DNA of 64,000 nucleotides from Alphaproteobacteria bacterium (lineage in GTDB: Bacteria; Pseudomonadota; Alphaproteobacteria; CAAGCB01; CAG-977). Where the stretch lies: NCBI GenBank assembly GCA_900768465.1, contig CAAGCY010000025.1, forward strand, positions 38,879 through 102,878. Reading direction: 5' to 3'. A model generated the notes under the pieces. The model was not told the DNA's origin. It saw only the letters and a program-made list of their open reading frames with translations, and searched no databases. The position numbers were made by a program, and so were the translations under genes. Shown in pieces: positions 49,172 to 57,239 of this stretch (positions are counted from its first letter, which is position 1; the number at the start of each line of letters is the position of its first letter).

Positions 49172-50644
49172 ATGACCCTGACGCCTCGTTTGGATTTAAG
49201 GCCCGCGCAAAGCCTGACGATGACTCAACGCTTGCGGCAAGCGATTGATTTGTTGCAGATGTCCGCTTTGGAGCTGGAAAGCGCCGTTGATGCGGAACTG
49301 GAAAAAAATCCGTTTTTGGAACGTGAAAGCGATGGGGATTCCGCCGTTTCCGAACCGTTGGAGGATTCCGATTTCATCGGACGCGAAGAAATGCCGTCTT
49401 TGCTGGACGGCGGCGACGAAGCTCCTCTTGACACCAACGACGAACCGACCGAGGACAGCTTTTACGAACAGGCGGCGGACGATGCGGCTTCGGCTTCTTT
49501 CGATTTTATGGACGTCTGGAGCGGGGCGGGGGCAAAAGGGGCGCGGGACGACGATTTTGACGCGATGGATTTATGTCCCGCGTGCGGCGTTTCTTTGGAA
49601 AAGCATCTGTCCGACAGGATTTTGGCGAATTTTGACGATAAAGCGGAACGTAAAACGGCTTTTGCAATGCTGGAAAAGCTTGATGACGGCGGGTATTTGA
49701 CCGCTCCGCTGTCGGCGGAGGAGGAACGGCTGCTTCCCCGTTTGCAGGCGATTGCGCCGACCGGCGTGTTTGCGCGCAATTTGGCGGAATGTCTCAGACT
49801 GCAATTAAGGGAACGCGACCGTTGCGATCCCGCAATGGAAACGATGCTGAATCATTTGGATTTGGCGGCGTTGCGCGAATACAAAAAACTGTCCAAGCTT
49901 TGCGGCGTGGACGAAGAAGATGTTGCGGACATGGTAGCAGAAATTCAACGTCTGAACCCGAAGCCCGCGGCGGATTTCGTTCAAACGCCCGTTGCGGCGG
50001 TCGTTCCCGATGTTCTATTGCGCCGCGGCAAAGCGGGCGATTTTATAGTCGAACTGAATCAAGCCGTCCTGCCGCGCGTTTTGATTAACCGCACTTATGC
50101 GGCGGAAATAGCGACTCTTGCCGGCCGCGACAAGCACGCCAAAAAATTTATGAACGAACAGCTGTCGGGGGCGGGTTTTCTGATTAAGGCTTTGAACCAG
50201 CGGGCGGAAACGATTTTAAAAGTCGCCGTGGAAATCGTGGAGCGTCAGCGCGATTTTTTTGTTCATGGCGCGGTCGGGCTGAAGCCGATGGTTTTGAAAG
50301 ACGTTGCCGAAGCCGTTGAACTGCACGAAAGCACGGTCAGTCGGGTAACTCAGCAAAAATACATAGCCACTCCCGTCGGCACGTTTGAATTGAAGTACTT
50401 TTTTTCGCAAGGCGTCGGCGCGGGCGGCGACGTTTCGGGGCAAGCCGTGAAAAGCAAAATCAAAACGCTGATTGACGCGGAAAAGCCCGACAATATTTTG
50501 TCCGACGAAGCGTTGGTCGTTTTGTTGAAACGCGACGGCGTGGACATAGCGCGGCGCACGGTTGCGAAATACCGCGAATCGCTGGGTATTCCGACTTCGG
50601 CGCGCAGAAAGCGGGATAAACGGCTTATTTTAAAGCGCAAATGA
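49172..50644 (+). CDS. rpoN: RNA polymerase sigma-54 factor RpoN
   Basis: A 490-residue sigma factor. Region I LTMTQRLRQAIDLLQMSALEL binds activators; an acidic region II (residues 50-125); region III core-binding and HTH segment (AEAVELHESTVSRVTQQKY); and the RpoN box ARRTVAKYRESLGIP near the C terminus for the -24 element. The order lptB-rpoN-hpf-ptsN is conserved in proteobacteria. It implies that activator-dependent sigma-54 promoters operate in this organism. Confidence 0.96.
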   Translation: MTLTPRLDLRPAQSLTMTQRLRQAIDLLQMSALELESAVDAELEKNPFLERESDGDSAVSEPLEDSDFIGREEMPSLLDGGDEAPLDTNDEPTEDSFYEQAADDAASASFDFMDVWSGAGAKGARDDDFDAMDLCPACGVSLEKHLSDRILANFDDKAERKTAFAMLEKLDDGGYLTAPLSAEEERLLPRLQAIAPTGVFARNLAECLRLQLRERDRCDPAMETMLNHLDLAALREYKKLSKLCGVDEEDVADMVAEIQRLNPKPAADFVQTPVAAVVPDVLLRRGKAGDFIVELNQAVLPRVLINRTYAAEIATLAGRDKHAKKFMNEQLSGAGFLIKALNQRAETILKVAVEIVERQRDFFVHGAVGLKPMVLKDVAEAVELHESTVSRVTQQKYIATPVGTFELKYFFSQGVGAGGDVSGQAVKSKIKTLIDAEKPDNILSDEALVVLLKRDGVDIARRTVAKYRESLGIPTSARRKRDKRLILKRK

Positions 50645-50746
50645 AACATTTACTTGACTTGCGGCTTTCGGGGTCGTACCTTTGCAAGCCAAGTGGGGCA
50701 GTTTCCCCACGGAAATTTTAACTTTTTTAACAACGAGAACGGCACT

Positions 50747-51304
50747 ATGAAAATTGCTATTACAGGAAAACAAATCGATATCGGAACCAGCTTGCGTTCT
50801 TATGTCGAGGAACACATTGAAAATACCGTCCAGAAGTATTTTGAAAATCCGCTGAACGCCACGGTTTCCTTTTCCAAAGAAGGCTCGATGATTCGCGCGG
50901 ATATTTCCGTCCACCCGATCAGCAGCGTTTTGGTTCAGGGCAGCGCGAGCACGGGCGATGCCTATGCCGCTTTCGATTCCGCCAACGACCGCATCGGCAA
51001 ACAGTTGCAGCGCTATAAAAAACGTTTGACGAATCACAAATTCGACGCGGAAACCGTGAACTTTGCCGTTATCGAACCGGAAAAGGAAACGGAAGACGAA
51101 ATGTTGCCGCAGGACGAAGCCGCGCCCGTCGTCGTCGCCGAAATGCAGTCCGAATTGCCGCTCTGCACGGTCAGCGGCGCCGTTATGCGCATGGATTTGG
51201 CGGATGTTCCCGCTTTGATGTTCCGCAACGTTGCCCATGGCGGATTGAATATGGTCTATCGCCGCGCCGACGGAAACATCGGCTGGGTCGATCCGCAGGC
51301 ATAA
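50747..51304 (+). CDS. hpf: Ribosome hibernation promoting factor, long form
   Basis: A 185-residue protein. N-terminal ribosome-binding domain (residues 1-95; ITGKQIDIGTSLRSYVEEH) and a C-terminal dimerisation domain (residues about 125-185; ending MVYRRADGNIGWVDPQ), the long HPF form that makes 100S ribosome dimers in stationary phase. ATG at 50747 chosen because MKIAITGK is the usual start. It lies 100 bp after rpoN in the conserved rpoN-hpf-ptsN order. Confidence 0.93.
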   Translation: MKIAITGKQIDIGTSLRSYVEEHIENTVQKYFENPLNATVSFSKEGSMIRADISVHPISSVLVQGSASTGDAYAAFDSANDRIGKQLQRYKKRLTNHKFDAETVNFAVIEPEKETEDEMLPQDEAAPVVVAEMQSELPLCTVSGAVMRMDLADVPALMFRNVAHGGLNMVYRRADGNIGWVDPQA

Positions 51305-51318
51305 TTTCGGAAACGGAT

Positions 51319-51774
51319 ATGCTTTTATCGGAATTGCTGTCGCCTCAGCGAATCATTCCCGATTTGAAAGCTTCGAGCAAGAAGCAAGTTCTGCTGGAAC
51401 TTGCTTCTTTTGCGGCTAAGGATTTGGGAATCGAGGACAGAACGATTGCGGACGTTTTAATCGAACGGGAACGGCTGGGATCGACGGGTGTCGGTCACGG
51501 AGTCGCCATCCCGCACGGAAAATTACCGCAAATCAACGGATTGTACGCCGTCTTCGCGCGGTTGGCAAAGCCCGTCGCTTTTGATTCGGCGGACGGCGCG
51601 CCCGTTGATTTGGTGTTTCTGCTGCTGACATCCGAAAATGCGGGCGGGGATCATCTGACCGCTTTGGCGCAAGTGTCGCGGCTGATGCGCAATGAACGTT
51701 TTTGCACGTTGTTGCGCGGAATGGACAGTGCGGAAGCCCTGTATTCCGCCTTTTTGGAAAGTGAACAAAAATAA
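51319..51774 (+). CDS. ptsN: Nitrogen-regulatory PTS protein EIIA-Ntr
   Basis: A 151-residue PTS EIIA domain. The phosphorylated histidine is in GVAIPHGKLPQ, with GSTGVGHGVA just before it. PtsN regulates nitrogen and potassium responses through its phosphorylation state. It lies 14 bp after hpf. No transmembrane sugar transporter accompanies it, as expected for the Ntr branch. Confidence 0.95.
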   Translation: MLLSELLSPQRIIPDLKASSKKQVLLELASFAAKDLGIEDRTIADVLIERERLGSTGVGHGVAIPHGKLPQINGLYAVFARLAKPVAFDSADGAPVDLVFLLLTSENAGGDHLTALAQVSRLMRNERFCTLLRGMDSAEALYSAFLESEQK

Positions 51775-51798
51775 AATCATTTTTTTTGATTTTTTTTG

Positions 51799-51827
51799 TT
51801 GACAAACAAAAACAACAAAGGCATATT
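51799..51827 (+). promoter_or_regulatory. Promoter of tRNA-Ala(CGC)
   Basis: TTGACA (51799-51804) and CATATT (51822-51827) are 17 bp apart, 12 bp before the tRNA 5' end. The same three features occur at the phage operon promoter at 29.8 kb. Confidence 0.8.
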
Positions 51828-51839
51828 GTCCCTGTTTTC

Positions 51840-51915
51840 GGGGGTGTAGCTCAGCTGGGAGAGCGACGCGTTCGCAATGCGTAGGTCAGGAGTTCGATCC
51901 TCCTCATCTCCACCA
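51840..51915 (+). tRNA. tRNA-Ala (anticodon CGC)
   Basis: A 76-nt cloverleaf with encoded CCA. Acceptor GGGGGTG pairs with CATCTCC and includes G3-U70, the identity element of tRNA-Ala. Anticodon loop TTCGCAA between ACGCG and TGCGT; CGC reads GCG. Confidence 0.96.
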
Positions 51916-51923
51916 TAAATTCA

Positions 51924-51954
51924 AAAAAGTCGCGGTTTTGCCGCGATTTTTTTT
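51924..51954. terminator. Bidirectional terminator after tRNA-Ala
   Basis: TCGCGG (51930-51935), loop TTTTG and CCGCGA (51941-51946) with A6 before and T8 after. It serves tRNA-Ala and the convergent acetyltransferase gene. Confidence 0.8.
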
Positions 51955-51970
51955 GTGTACGGAATCCTTG

Positions 51971-52717
51971 TTATTCCGTTGCGTCGGCTATGGCTAAAAA
52001 CTTTTTATCCGTCAAAATCCCCTGCGTGACGAACTTCCCGTTTTGGAACAGGGCATAGGTTGTCACGGGGGAGGGGGTGTTTTGCGCCGCTTCTTTTGTT
52101 GTGATGTAAACGGTTTTCAGTTTGATGCCGTGCGCTTTGGCGGCTTCCTCTACCCGCGGAACCCAGTAACAGGTAAAGGGACACTGGTCGGTGTAGTAGA
52201 GGACAAAGCCTTCGTCGTCGATTTTCGGATGTTTTGCGCAAGGTTTGAATTTCGGAGGCGCGGCGTTTTCGTCAAAGGGCAGGAACATCAGCGTAATGCC
52301 GCAGTCGGACGTGTCCGCCGTTGTGAAACCTTTGTGTTCCAAAAACTTTCGATCTGCCAGAAATTCCCGTTTTCTGCCGTCGGCGGAAAGGATGCAAAGT
52401 CCTTGTTTCCCCTGTTCTTTGGCGTCGCGGATGCACTTGTCCAAAAGGTCGTTGGAATAGCCGTGACCTTTCAAAGTACCGGCGACCCACAGACAGTTGA
52501 TATAAAGGTAGCCGTCCGCCTCAACGGGAATCCATGCGTTTTCCGACGGAATGTACTCGATAAAGCACTTGCCGCGCTCCTCGCTGCGGTAAAAGACAAG
52601 CCCCTCGTCAAACCGTTGTTTGAGCCATTCTTTTTTTGCAAGACTCTGTTTGCCCGACATGGCGCAACAAATGTGTTCCTTGTCGATGTTGTTTTGATTT
52701 ATTCGGATATAGTTCAT
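51971..52717 (-). CDS. GNAT acetyltransferase with YoaP-like C-terminal domain
   Basis: A 248-residue protein. N-terminal GNAT fold (residues about 1-150; YINCLWVAGTLKGHGYSNDLLDKC holds the acetyl-CoA loop) fused to a YoaP-like thioredoxin-related domain (residues 175-248) with the motif YYTDQCPFTCYW (CxxxC). The gene uses GGAGG 8-9 nt before the ATG. YoaP-type proteins are found in many host-associated bacteria; substrate unknown. Confidence 0.8.
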   Translation of the reverse strand: MNYIRINQNNIDKEHICCAMSGKQSLAKKEWLKQRFDEGLVFYRSEERGKCFIEYIPSENAWIPVEADGYLYINCLWVAGTLKGHGYSNDLLDKCIRDAKEQGKQGLCILSADGRKREFLADRKFLEHKGFTTADTSDCGITLMFLPFDENAAPPKFKPCAKHPKIDDEGFVLYYTDQCPFTCYWVPRVEEAAKAHGIKLKTVYITTKEAAQNTPSPVTTYALFQNGKFVTQGILTDKKFLAIADATE

Positions 52718-52805
52718 TTTCGCGCCTCCGTTCCGTGAGGAGCTTTAACCTTTATCATAAAAATCGCGGATGAGCCACTTTTTTAAGGGGGCGGCGATAA
52801 AGTGC

Positions 52806-52834
52806 TTGACGGCAGAGAGGGAAGCCTGTATACA
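52806..52834 (+). promoter_or_regulatory. Promoter of tRNA-Val(TAC)
   Basis: TTGACG (52806-52811) and TATACA (52829-52834) are 17 bp apart, 11 bp before the tRNA 5' end. Confidence 0.8.
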
Positions 52835-52845
52835 AAAACCGTTGC

Positions 52846-52922
52846 GGGCGACTAGCTCAGCTGGTTAGAGCATCTCGTTTACACCGAGAGGGTCTGCGGT
52901 TCGAATCCGTAGTCGCCTACCA
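52846..52922 (+). tRNA. tRNA-Val (anticodon TAC)
   Basis: A 77-nt cloverleaf with encoded CCA. Acceptor GGGCGAC pairs with GTCGCCT (G1-U72 wobble); anticodon loop TTTACAC between TCTCG and CGAGA. TAC reads GTA and other GTN codons. Confidence 0.97.
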
Positions 52923-52931
52923 AAACAAAAG

Positions 52932-52965
52932 AAAGCTCCTTCCTGTTTCGGGGGAGCTTTTTCTT
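52932..52965 (+). terminator. Terminator of tRNA-Val
   Basis: AAAGCTCC (52932-52939) and GGAGCTTT (52953-52960) form an 8-bp stem followed by TTCTTT, 10 bp after the tRNA. Confidence 0.8.
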
Positions 52966-52989
52966 TGCGCGGAAAATCCAAGGCATAAA

Positions 52990-53017
52990 AAAATTCCCCG
53001 CAAGGGGAAATTTTTTT
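52990..53017. terminator. Hairpin with GCAA loop (duplicated terminator)
   Basis: TTCCCC (52994-52999), tetraloop GCAA and GGGGAA (53004-53009) with A and T runs on both sides. It is followed by the first copy of the tRNA-Thr 3' end, mirroring the real tRNA-Thr terminator at 53228-53255. Confidence 0.7.
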
Positions 53018-53036
53018 ATGGTGCCGGCTGAGGGAT
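53011..53036 (-). repeat. Duplicated 3' end of tRNA-Thr (tRNA fragment)
   Basis: The 26 bases at 53011-53036 (T7, then ATGGTGCCGGCTGAGGGAT) repeat exactly at 53249-53274, where they form the CCA end, acceptor and part of the T arm of tRNA-Thr(TGT) plus its terminator U-run. The first copy diverges beyond that point and is not a full tRNA. Confidence 0.85.
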
Positions 53037-53224
53037 AAACAAAACTGCCGTTTTGTTTTCGGCTCCGCCCCGCTTCGCTGAAAACAGGCGTTCAGCCTGT
53101 TTTCCAAGACGCTCAGCGCCCTCTTGGGGTTCGACCGAAGCGCAAGCGCAGGTAGCGCCGAAGGCGACCCCGCAGGGGTGAGGGACGTCAGTCCCGAATA
53201 AATCCCGCATAAACTTGATACCAT
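53037..53224. other. Gene-free, hairpin-rich segment between two tRNA-Thr ends
   Basis: About 190 bp with no credible gene. It contains several perfect inverted repeats: ACAAAAC/GTTTTGT (53039-53056), GAAAACAGGC/GCCTGTTTTC (53080-53104), CCCC-GCA-GGGG, and GGGAC-GTCA-GTCCC (near 53182-53195). Its GC-rich, palindrome-packed character suggests an intergenic repeat element or a structured RNA. The short open frames here overlap the tRNAs and have no ribosome-binding sites. Confidence 0.6.
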
Positions 53225-53227
53225 AAA

Positions 53228-53255
53228 AAAACACTCCGCAAGGGAGTGTTTTTTT
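53228..53255 (-). terminator. Terminator of tRNA-Thr(TGT)
   Basis: ACACTCC (53231-53237) and GGAGTGT (53243-53249) with a 5-nt loop. Read on the minus strand it begins 2 bp after the CCA end and is followed by a T run. Confidence 0.8.
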
Positions 53256-53256
53256 A

Positions 53257-53332
53257 TGGTGCCGGCTGAGGGATTTGAACCCCCGACCTGATGATTACAA
53301 ATCAACTGCGCTACCAACTGTGCCAAGCCGGC
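53257..53332 (-). tRNA. tRNA-Thr (anticodon TGT)
   Basis: A 76-nt cloverleaf with encoded CCA. Acceptor GCCGGCT pairs with AGCCGGC; D arm GGCACAGTTGGTAGCGC; anticodon loop TTTGTAA. The anticodon stem GTTGA/TCATC has one T-T mismatch. TGT reads ACA and other ACN codons. Confidence 0.94.
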
Positions 53333-53347
53333 ATTGTAACCGCTTTC

Positions 53348-53376
53348 TGTATATAGGGATTTCTGGCGTTTATCAA
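53348..53376 (-). promoter_or_regulatory. Promoter of tRNA-Thr(TGT)
   Basis: On the minus strand, TTGATA (53371-53376) and TATACA (53348-53353) are 17 bp apart, 15 bp before the tRNA 5' end. Confidence 0.78.
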
Positions 53377-53436
53377 GTCTTTTTTTTGACTTTTCCCGCT
53401 TTTTTCGTCCTTTCGGTCAAGGCGCGCAAGAATTCG

Positions 53437-53465
53437 TTTGCAGTTTTGCCTTTTTATGTTATAGA
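53437..53465 (+). promoter_or_regulatory. Possible promoter of tRNA-Leu(TAG)
   Basis: TTTGCA (53437-53442) and TATAGA (53460-53465) are 17 bp apart; both boxes match the consensus at four of six positions. It lies 32 bp before the tRNA. Confidence 0.4.
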
Positions 53466-53497
53466 AGTCTGTTGAATCGTTTCCGCGAAGCTTAAAC

Positions 53498-53582
53498 GCG
53501 GGTGTGGTGGAATTGGTAGACACGTCGGATTTAGGTTCCGATGGCTTGCGCCTTGGGGGTTCGAGTCCCTTCACCCGCACCA
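53498..53582 (+). tRNA. tRNA-Leu (anticodon TAG)
   Basis: An 85-nt class II tRNA with encoded CCA. Acceptor GCGGGTG pairs with CACCCGC; anticodon loop TTTAGGT between TCGGA and TCCGA; long variable arm. TAG reads CTA and other CTN codons. Confidence 0.97.
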
Positions 53583-53640
53583 GTTTGTTTCCCCCTTTGC
53601 GGCTGACGAAACGTGTTTTATTTTTATAGGATTTAGGTTC

Positions 53641-55089
53641 ATGCAGGTTACTGAAACAAAAGTTGACGGCTTGAAGCATGCTTTTAAGGTCGTCGTCCCC
53701 GCCGACGTTATCGCTTCCAAAGTCACGGACAAAATCAAATCTATCGGCGAAACGGCGACTATCCCCGGTTTCCGCAAAGGCAAAGCGCCCGAAAGCTTTT
53801 TGCGTCAGCGCTATGAAAAAGCCGTTCTGGGCGAAGTGTTGGACGAACTGATTCAGGAACAGTCCTCCAAAACGCTGAGCGACCGCTCTTTGCGTCCCGC
53901 CGTGCGTCCCCAAATCGAAGTTGTTTCTTTTGACGACGGCAAGGATTTGGAATTCACGATGGATGTCGAAGTCGTTCCCGAAATCACGCCCGTCGACTTT
54001 TCCACCATTTCCTTGGATAAACTGATTGCCGACATCCCCGACGACGAAGTGCAGAAAGCTTTGGAACGCTTGGCGTCCGCCCGCAGCTCGTCCGAACCCG
54101 TCAAAGACGACCGCGCCGCGGTCAAAGGCGACATCGCCGTCATCGACTTTGTCGGTTCCATCGACGGCGTCGAATTCGCCGGCGGCAAGGGTGAAAACTA
54201 TTCGCTGGAACTGGGTTCCAATTCGTTCATTCCGGGCTTTGAAGACCAGCTTGTCGGACACAAAGCGGGCGAAGACGTTTCCGTCAAAGTTCCGTTCCCC
54301 GCCGATTATCACGCCAAAGACTTGGCAGGCAAAGACGCCGTGTTCGCCGTGAAAATCAAAGAATTGCGCACCAAAAAGCCCGCCGAACTGGACGACGCTT
54401 TCGCGAAATTCTTCGGCAAGGAAACGCTGGACGAACTGCGCGAAATGATTCGCGGCGAATTGGCGCGCGAATATGAATCCGTTTCCATGAACAACTTGAA
54501 AAAGCTGTTGCTGGACGCTTTGGCGGACGCGCACGACTTCCCCGTTCCGCAGGGCATGCTGGATCTGGAATTCGACGCGATTTGGAAACAGGTCGAAGCC
54601 GCCAAAAAAGCGGGTCGCTTGGATGCGGACGATGCCGACAAGACCGAAGAAGAACTGAAAGCCGCTTACCGCGCGATTGCGGAACGCCGTGTTCGCTTGG
54701 GCTTGCTGTTGGCTGAAGTCGGCATGAAAAACAAAATCGCCGTCACCGACGCCGATTTGAACCGCGCCATTATGATGGAAGCCCGCCAGTTCCCCGGTCA
54801 GGAAAAGGCTGTTTTCGATTTCTATGCGAAACATCCCGAAATGCTGGATCGTTTGCGTGCGCCGTTGTTTGAAGAAAAAGTCATCGACTTTATCTTGAAA
54901 GGCGTGAAGCTGAACGAAAAGAAAGTAACGCCGGAAGAACTGTACAAGGCTGACGCCGAAGACGTCAAACCCGCGGCTAAAAAAGCCAAAAAATCGACGG
55001 CTAAAAAAGCCGCTCCCAAGGAAGCCGAAAAGGAAGACAAACCCAAAAAGGCTCCCGCCAAAAAGAAAACCGCCAAAACCGAAGAATAA
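53641..55089 (+). CDS. tig: Trigger factor with Lys/Ala-rich C-terminal tail
   Basis: A 482-residue ribosome-associated chaperone and peptidyl-prolyl isomerase. N-terminal ribosome-binding domain with the signature GFRKGKAPESFLRQRY (residues 41-56), FKBP-type PPIase domain (residues about 155-245, KGDIAVIDFVGSIDG), then the helical chaperone arms to about residue 430. The last 50 residues are an added KKA/PAKK-rich tail of the type seen in the DUF2934 protein at 5.4 kb, absent from E. coli trigger factor. It begins the proteostasis block tig-clpP-clpX-lon, though a terminator separates it from clpP. Confidence 0.96.
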   Translation: MQVTETKVDGLKHAFKVVVPADVIASKVTDKIKSIGETATIPGFRKGKAPESFLRQRYEKAVLGEVLDELIQEQSSKTLSDRSLRPAVRPQIEVVSFDDGKDLEFTMDVEVVPEITPVDFSTISLDKLIADIPDDEVQKALERLASARSSSEPVKDDRAAVKGDIAVIDFVGSIDGVEFAGGKGENYSLELGSNSFIPGFEDQLVGHKAGEDVSVKVPFPADYHAKDLAGKDAVFAVKIKELRTKKPAELDDAFAKFFGKETLDELREMIRGELAREYESVSMNNLKKLLLDALADAHDFPVPQGMLDLEFDAIWKQVEAAKKAGRLDADDADKTEEELKAAYRAIAERRVRLGLLLAEVGMKNKIAVTDADLNRAIMMEARQFPGQEKAVFDFYAKHPEMLDRLRAPLFEEKVIDFILKGVKLNEKKVTPEELYKADAEDVKPAAKKAKKSTAKKAAPKEAEKEDKPKKAPAKKKTAKTEE

Positions 55090-55113
55090 GTCGGTTTAAG
55101 GCTTGATAAAATC

Positions 55114-55148
55114 AAAGGAACCCGCGGATTTTTCCGCAGGTTCCTTTT
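55114..55148 (+). terminator. Terminator of tig
   Basis: AAAGGAACC-C-GCGG (from 55114) pairs with CCGC-A-GGTTCCTTT across a short T-rich loop, followed by TTTTAG. It begins 25 bp after the tig stop. Confidence 0.75.
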
Positions 55149-55173
55149 AGTCGAATTATAAAGCGAGGATAAA

Positions 55174-55803
55174 ATGCACGAACGCGATCCGATGGATGTT
55201 TATATGAATACTCTGGTGCCGATGGTCATTGAACAGACCAGTCGGGGGGAACGGTCTTTTGACATTTATTCCCGCTTGCTCAAAGAACGCATCGTGTTTT
55301 TGACGGGGGAAGTGCAGGACGAAGTGGCAAGCTTGATTTGCGCGCAGCTGTTGTTCTTGGAATCCGAAAACCCGAACAAAGACATCGCTTTTTACATCAA
55401 TTCGCCGGGCGGCGTCGTAACGTCGGGTATGGCGATTTTCGATACGATGAACTATATCCGTTGTGACGTGTCGACGCTGTGCATCGGTCAGGCGGCGTCC
55501 ATGGGGTCTTTGCTGTTGGCGGCGGGGGCGAAAGGCAAACGTTTCTGTCTGCCTAACGCGCGCGTGATGATTCACCAGCCGTCGGGCGGTTTCCGCGGTC
55601 AGGCGAGCGATATAGAAATTCACGCCCGCGAAATTCTGGCTTTGCGCGCGCGCTTGAACAACATCTATGTCGAACGCACGGGGCAGGATTTGGAAACGAT
55701 TGAAAAAGCCATGGAACGCGACAATTTTATGAGCGCGGAGGAAGCCAAAGCGTTCGGTTTGGTCGACGAAGTGGTGACCGCTCGTTCCAAAACAGCCGAG
55801 TAA
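55174..55803 (+). CDS. clpP: ATP-dependent Clp protease proteolytic subunit ClpP
   Basis: A 209-residue serine protease forming the double-heptamer chamber. Catalytic Ser in GQAASMGSLL, His in VMIHQPSGG, Asp in ERDNFMS. GAGGA lies before the ATG. The short N-terminal propeptide-like part precedes LVPMVIEQTSRGERSFDIYSR, the usual mature start. It works with ClpX encoded 71 bp downstream. Confidence 0.97.
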   Translation: MHERDPMDVYMNTLVPMVIEQTSRGERSFDIYSRLLKERIVFLTGEVQDEVASLICAQLLFLESENPNKDIAFYINSPGGVVTSGMAIFDTMNYIRCDVSTLCIGQAASMGSLLLAAGAKGKRFCLPNARVMIHQPSGGFRGQASDIEIHAREILALRARLNNIYVERTGQDLETIEKAMERDNFMSAEEAKAFGLVDEVVTARSKTAE

Positions 55804-55874
55804 CCACAATACTTATTGCCTTTGTTTGGCGCAGCGTGTAACATCAAACCAAGACAAATACAAGGATAACCGCA

Positions 55875-57149
55875 ATGACAAAAACTCCGTCCAAAGAAGA
55901 AAAGAAAGGGACTCTTTACTGCTCTTTTTGCGGCAAAAGCCAGCATGAAGTCAAAAAACTGATTGCGGGACCGAACGTCTATATCTGCGACGAATGCATC
56001 GGGCTTTGCACCGACATTATCGCCGACGAAGCCAAAGAAAAAGGCGCGGCGGTGTCCGACAAAATCCCGACGCCGCAGAAAATCAAGGAAGTGCTGGACG
56101 ATTACGTCATCGGGCAGGAACGCGCCAAAAAAGTTTTGGCGGTCAGCGTTTACAACCACTATAAACGCCTGCAGACGCAGGACAATAAAACGTCCGATGT
56201 CGAAATATCGAAATCCAATATCCTGCTGGTCGGTCCGACGGGATCGGGCAAAACATTGCTTGCCAGCACATTGGCGCGCATTCTGGACGTGCCGTTTTGC
56301 ATGGCGGACGCGACGACTTTGACCGAAGCGGGCTATGTCGGCGAAGACGTCGAAAACATCATTTTGAAACTGTTGCAAGCCGCCGATTATAATATCGAAA
56401 AGGCTCAGCGCGGCATCATCTACATCGATGAAATCGACAAGATTTCCAAAAAATCCGAAAACCCGTCGATTACCCGCGACGTGTCGGGCGAAGGCGTTCA
56501 GCAGGCTTTGCTGAAAATTATGGAAGGCACGGTCGCTTCCGTTCCTCCGCAGGGCGGGCGCAAGCATCCTCAGCAGGAGTTTTTGCAGGTTGATACGACG
56601 AACATTCTGTTCATTTGCGGCGGGGCGTTCGCGGGGCTGGAAAAAATCATCCAGCAGCGCACGAACAAGTCCTCCATCGGCTTCGGGGCGAAAGTCACCG
56701 CCGAAGACGATCGCAAAACGGGCGAAATCCTGCACGACATCGAACCCGAAGATTTGCTGAAATTCGGCTTGATTCCCGAATTCATCGGACGCGTTCCCGT
56801 TCTGACGACTTTGGACGACTTGGACGAATCGGCGCTGGTCGAAATTCTGGTTCAGCCGAAAAACGCTTTGGTCAAGCAGTATCAGACTTTGTTTGCGATG
56901 GAAAACGTCAAGCTGACCTTTACGGACGCGGCGCTGAAGGAAATCGCCAAAAAAGCCGTCGAACGCAAGACGGGCGCCCGCGGTTTGCGCGCGATTATCG
57001 AAGGGTTGCTGCTGGAAACGATGTTTGAACTGCCGGGGCTGGAAAACGTGACAGAGGTCGTCGTCGACGAAAAAGCCGTTGCGGGCGAAAGCAAACCGTT
57101 GATTATCTACGCCCAGAAATCCAAGAAAAAAACGGAAGCCGCATCGTAA
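55875..57149 (+). CDS. clpX: Clp protease ATPase subunit ClpX
   Basis: A 424-residue AAA+ unfoldase. N-terminal zinc-binding domain with CSFCGKSQHE and CDECIGLC; Walker A GPTGSGKT; Walker B YIDEIDKI; pore-loop and ClpP-docking region (IGF in SSIGFGAK) present. AAGGATAACCGCA precedes the ATG. Follows clpP in the standard order. Confidence 0.97.
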   Translation: MTKTPSKEEKKGTLYCSFCGKSQHEVKKLIAGPNVYICDECIGLCTDIIADEAKEKGAAVSDKIPTPQKIKEVLDDYVIGQERAKKVLAVSVYNHYKRLQTQDNKTSDVEISKSNILLVGPTGSGKTLLASTLARILDVPFCMADATTLTEAGYVGEDVENIILKLLQAADYNIEKAQRGIIYIDEIDKISKKSENPSITRDVSGEGVQQALLKIMEGTVASVPPQGGRKHPQQEFLQVDTTNILFICGGAFAGLEKIIQQRTNKSSIGFGAKVTAEDDRKTGEILHDIEPEDLLKFGLIPEFIGRVPVLTTLDDLDESALVEILVQPKNALVKQYQTLFAMENVKLTFTDAALKEIAKKAVERKTGARGLRAIIEGLLLETMFELPGLENVTEVVVDEKAVAGESKPLIIYAQKSKKKTEAAS

Positions 57150-57169
57150 TTTTTTTAATCGGCAGCTTC

Positions 57170-57197
57170 TTGTTTTCCCGATTTCCGTCCCTTATCT
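57170..57197 (+). promoter_or_regulatory. RpoH-like heat-shock promoter of lon
   Basis: CTTG (57170-57173) and CTTATCT (57191-57197) are 17 bp apart, resembling the alphaproteobacterial sigma-32 pattern CTTG-N17-CYTATNT. It lies in the clpX-lon gap and would start transcription near 57204. Confidence 0.55.
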
Positions 57198-57239
57198 ATA
57201 AGGAAAAATCATAACCTTAAAGCAAGGAGAAAGGTGACT

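Noticed and set aside
52865..53326. 153-codon open frame over tRNA-Val and tRNA-Thr
   Set aside because: Overlaps two complete tRNA genes and the hairpin-rich spacer; no ribosome-binding site.
53311..54834. 507-codon open frame opposite tig, reaching into tRNA genes
   Set aside because: Crosses two tRNAs and lies antisense to trigger factor.
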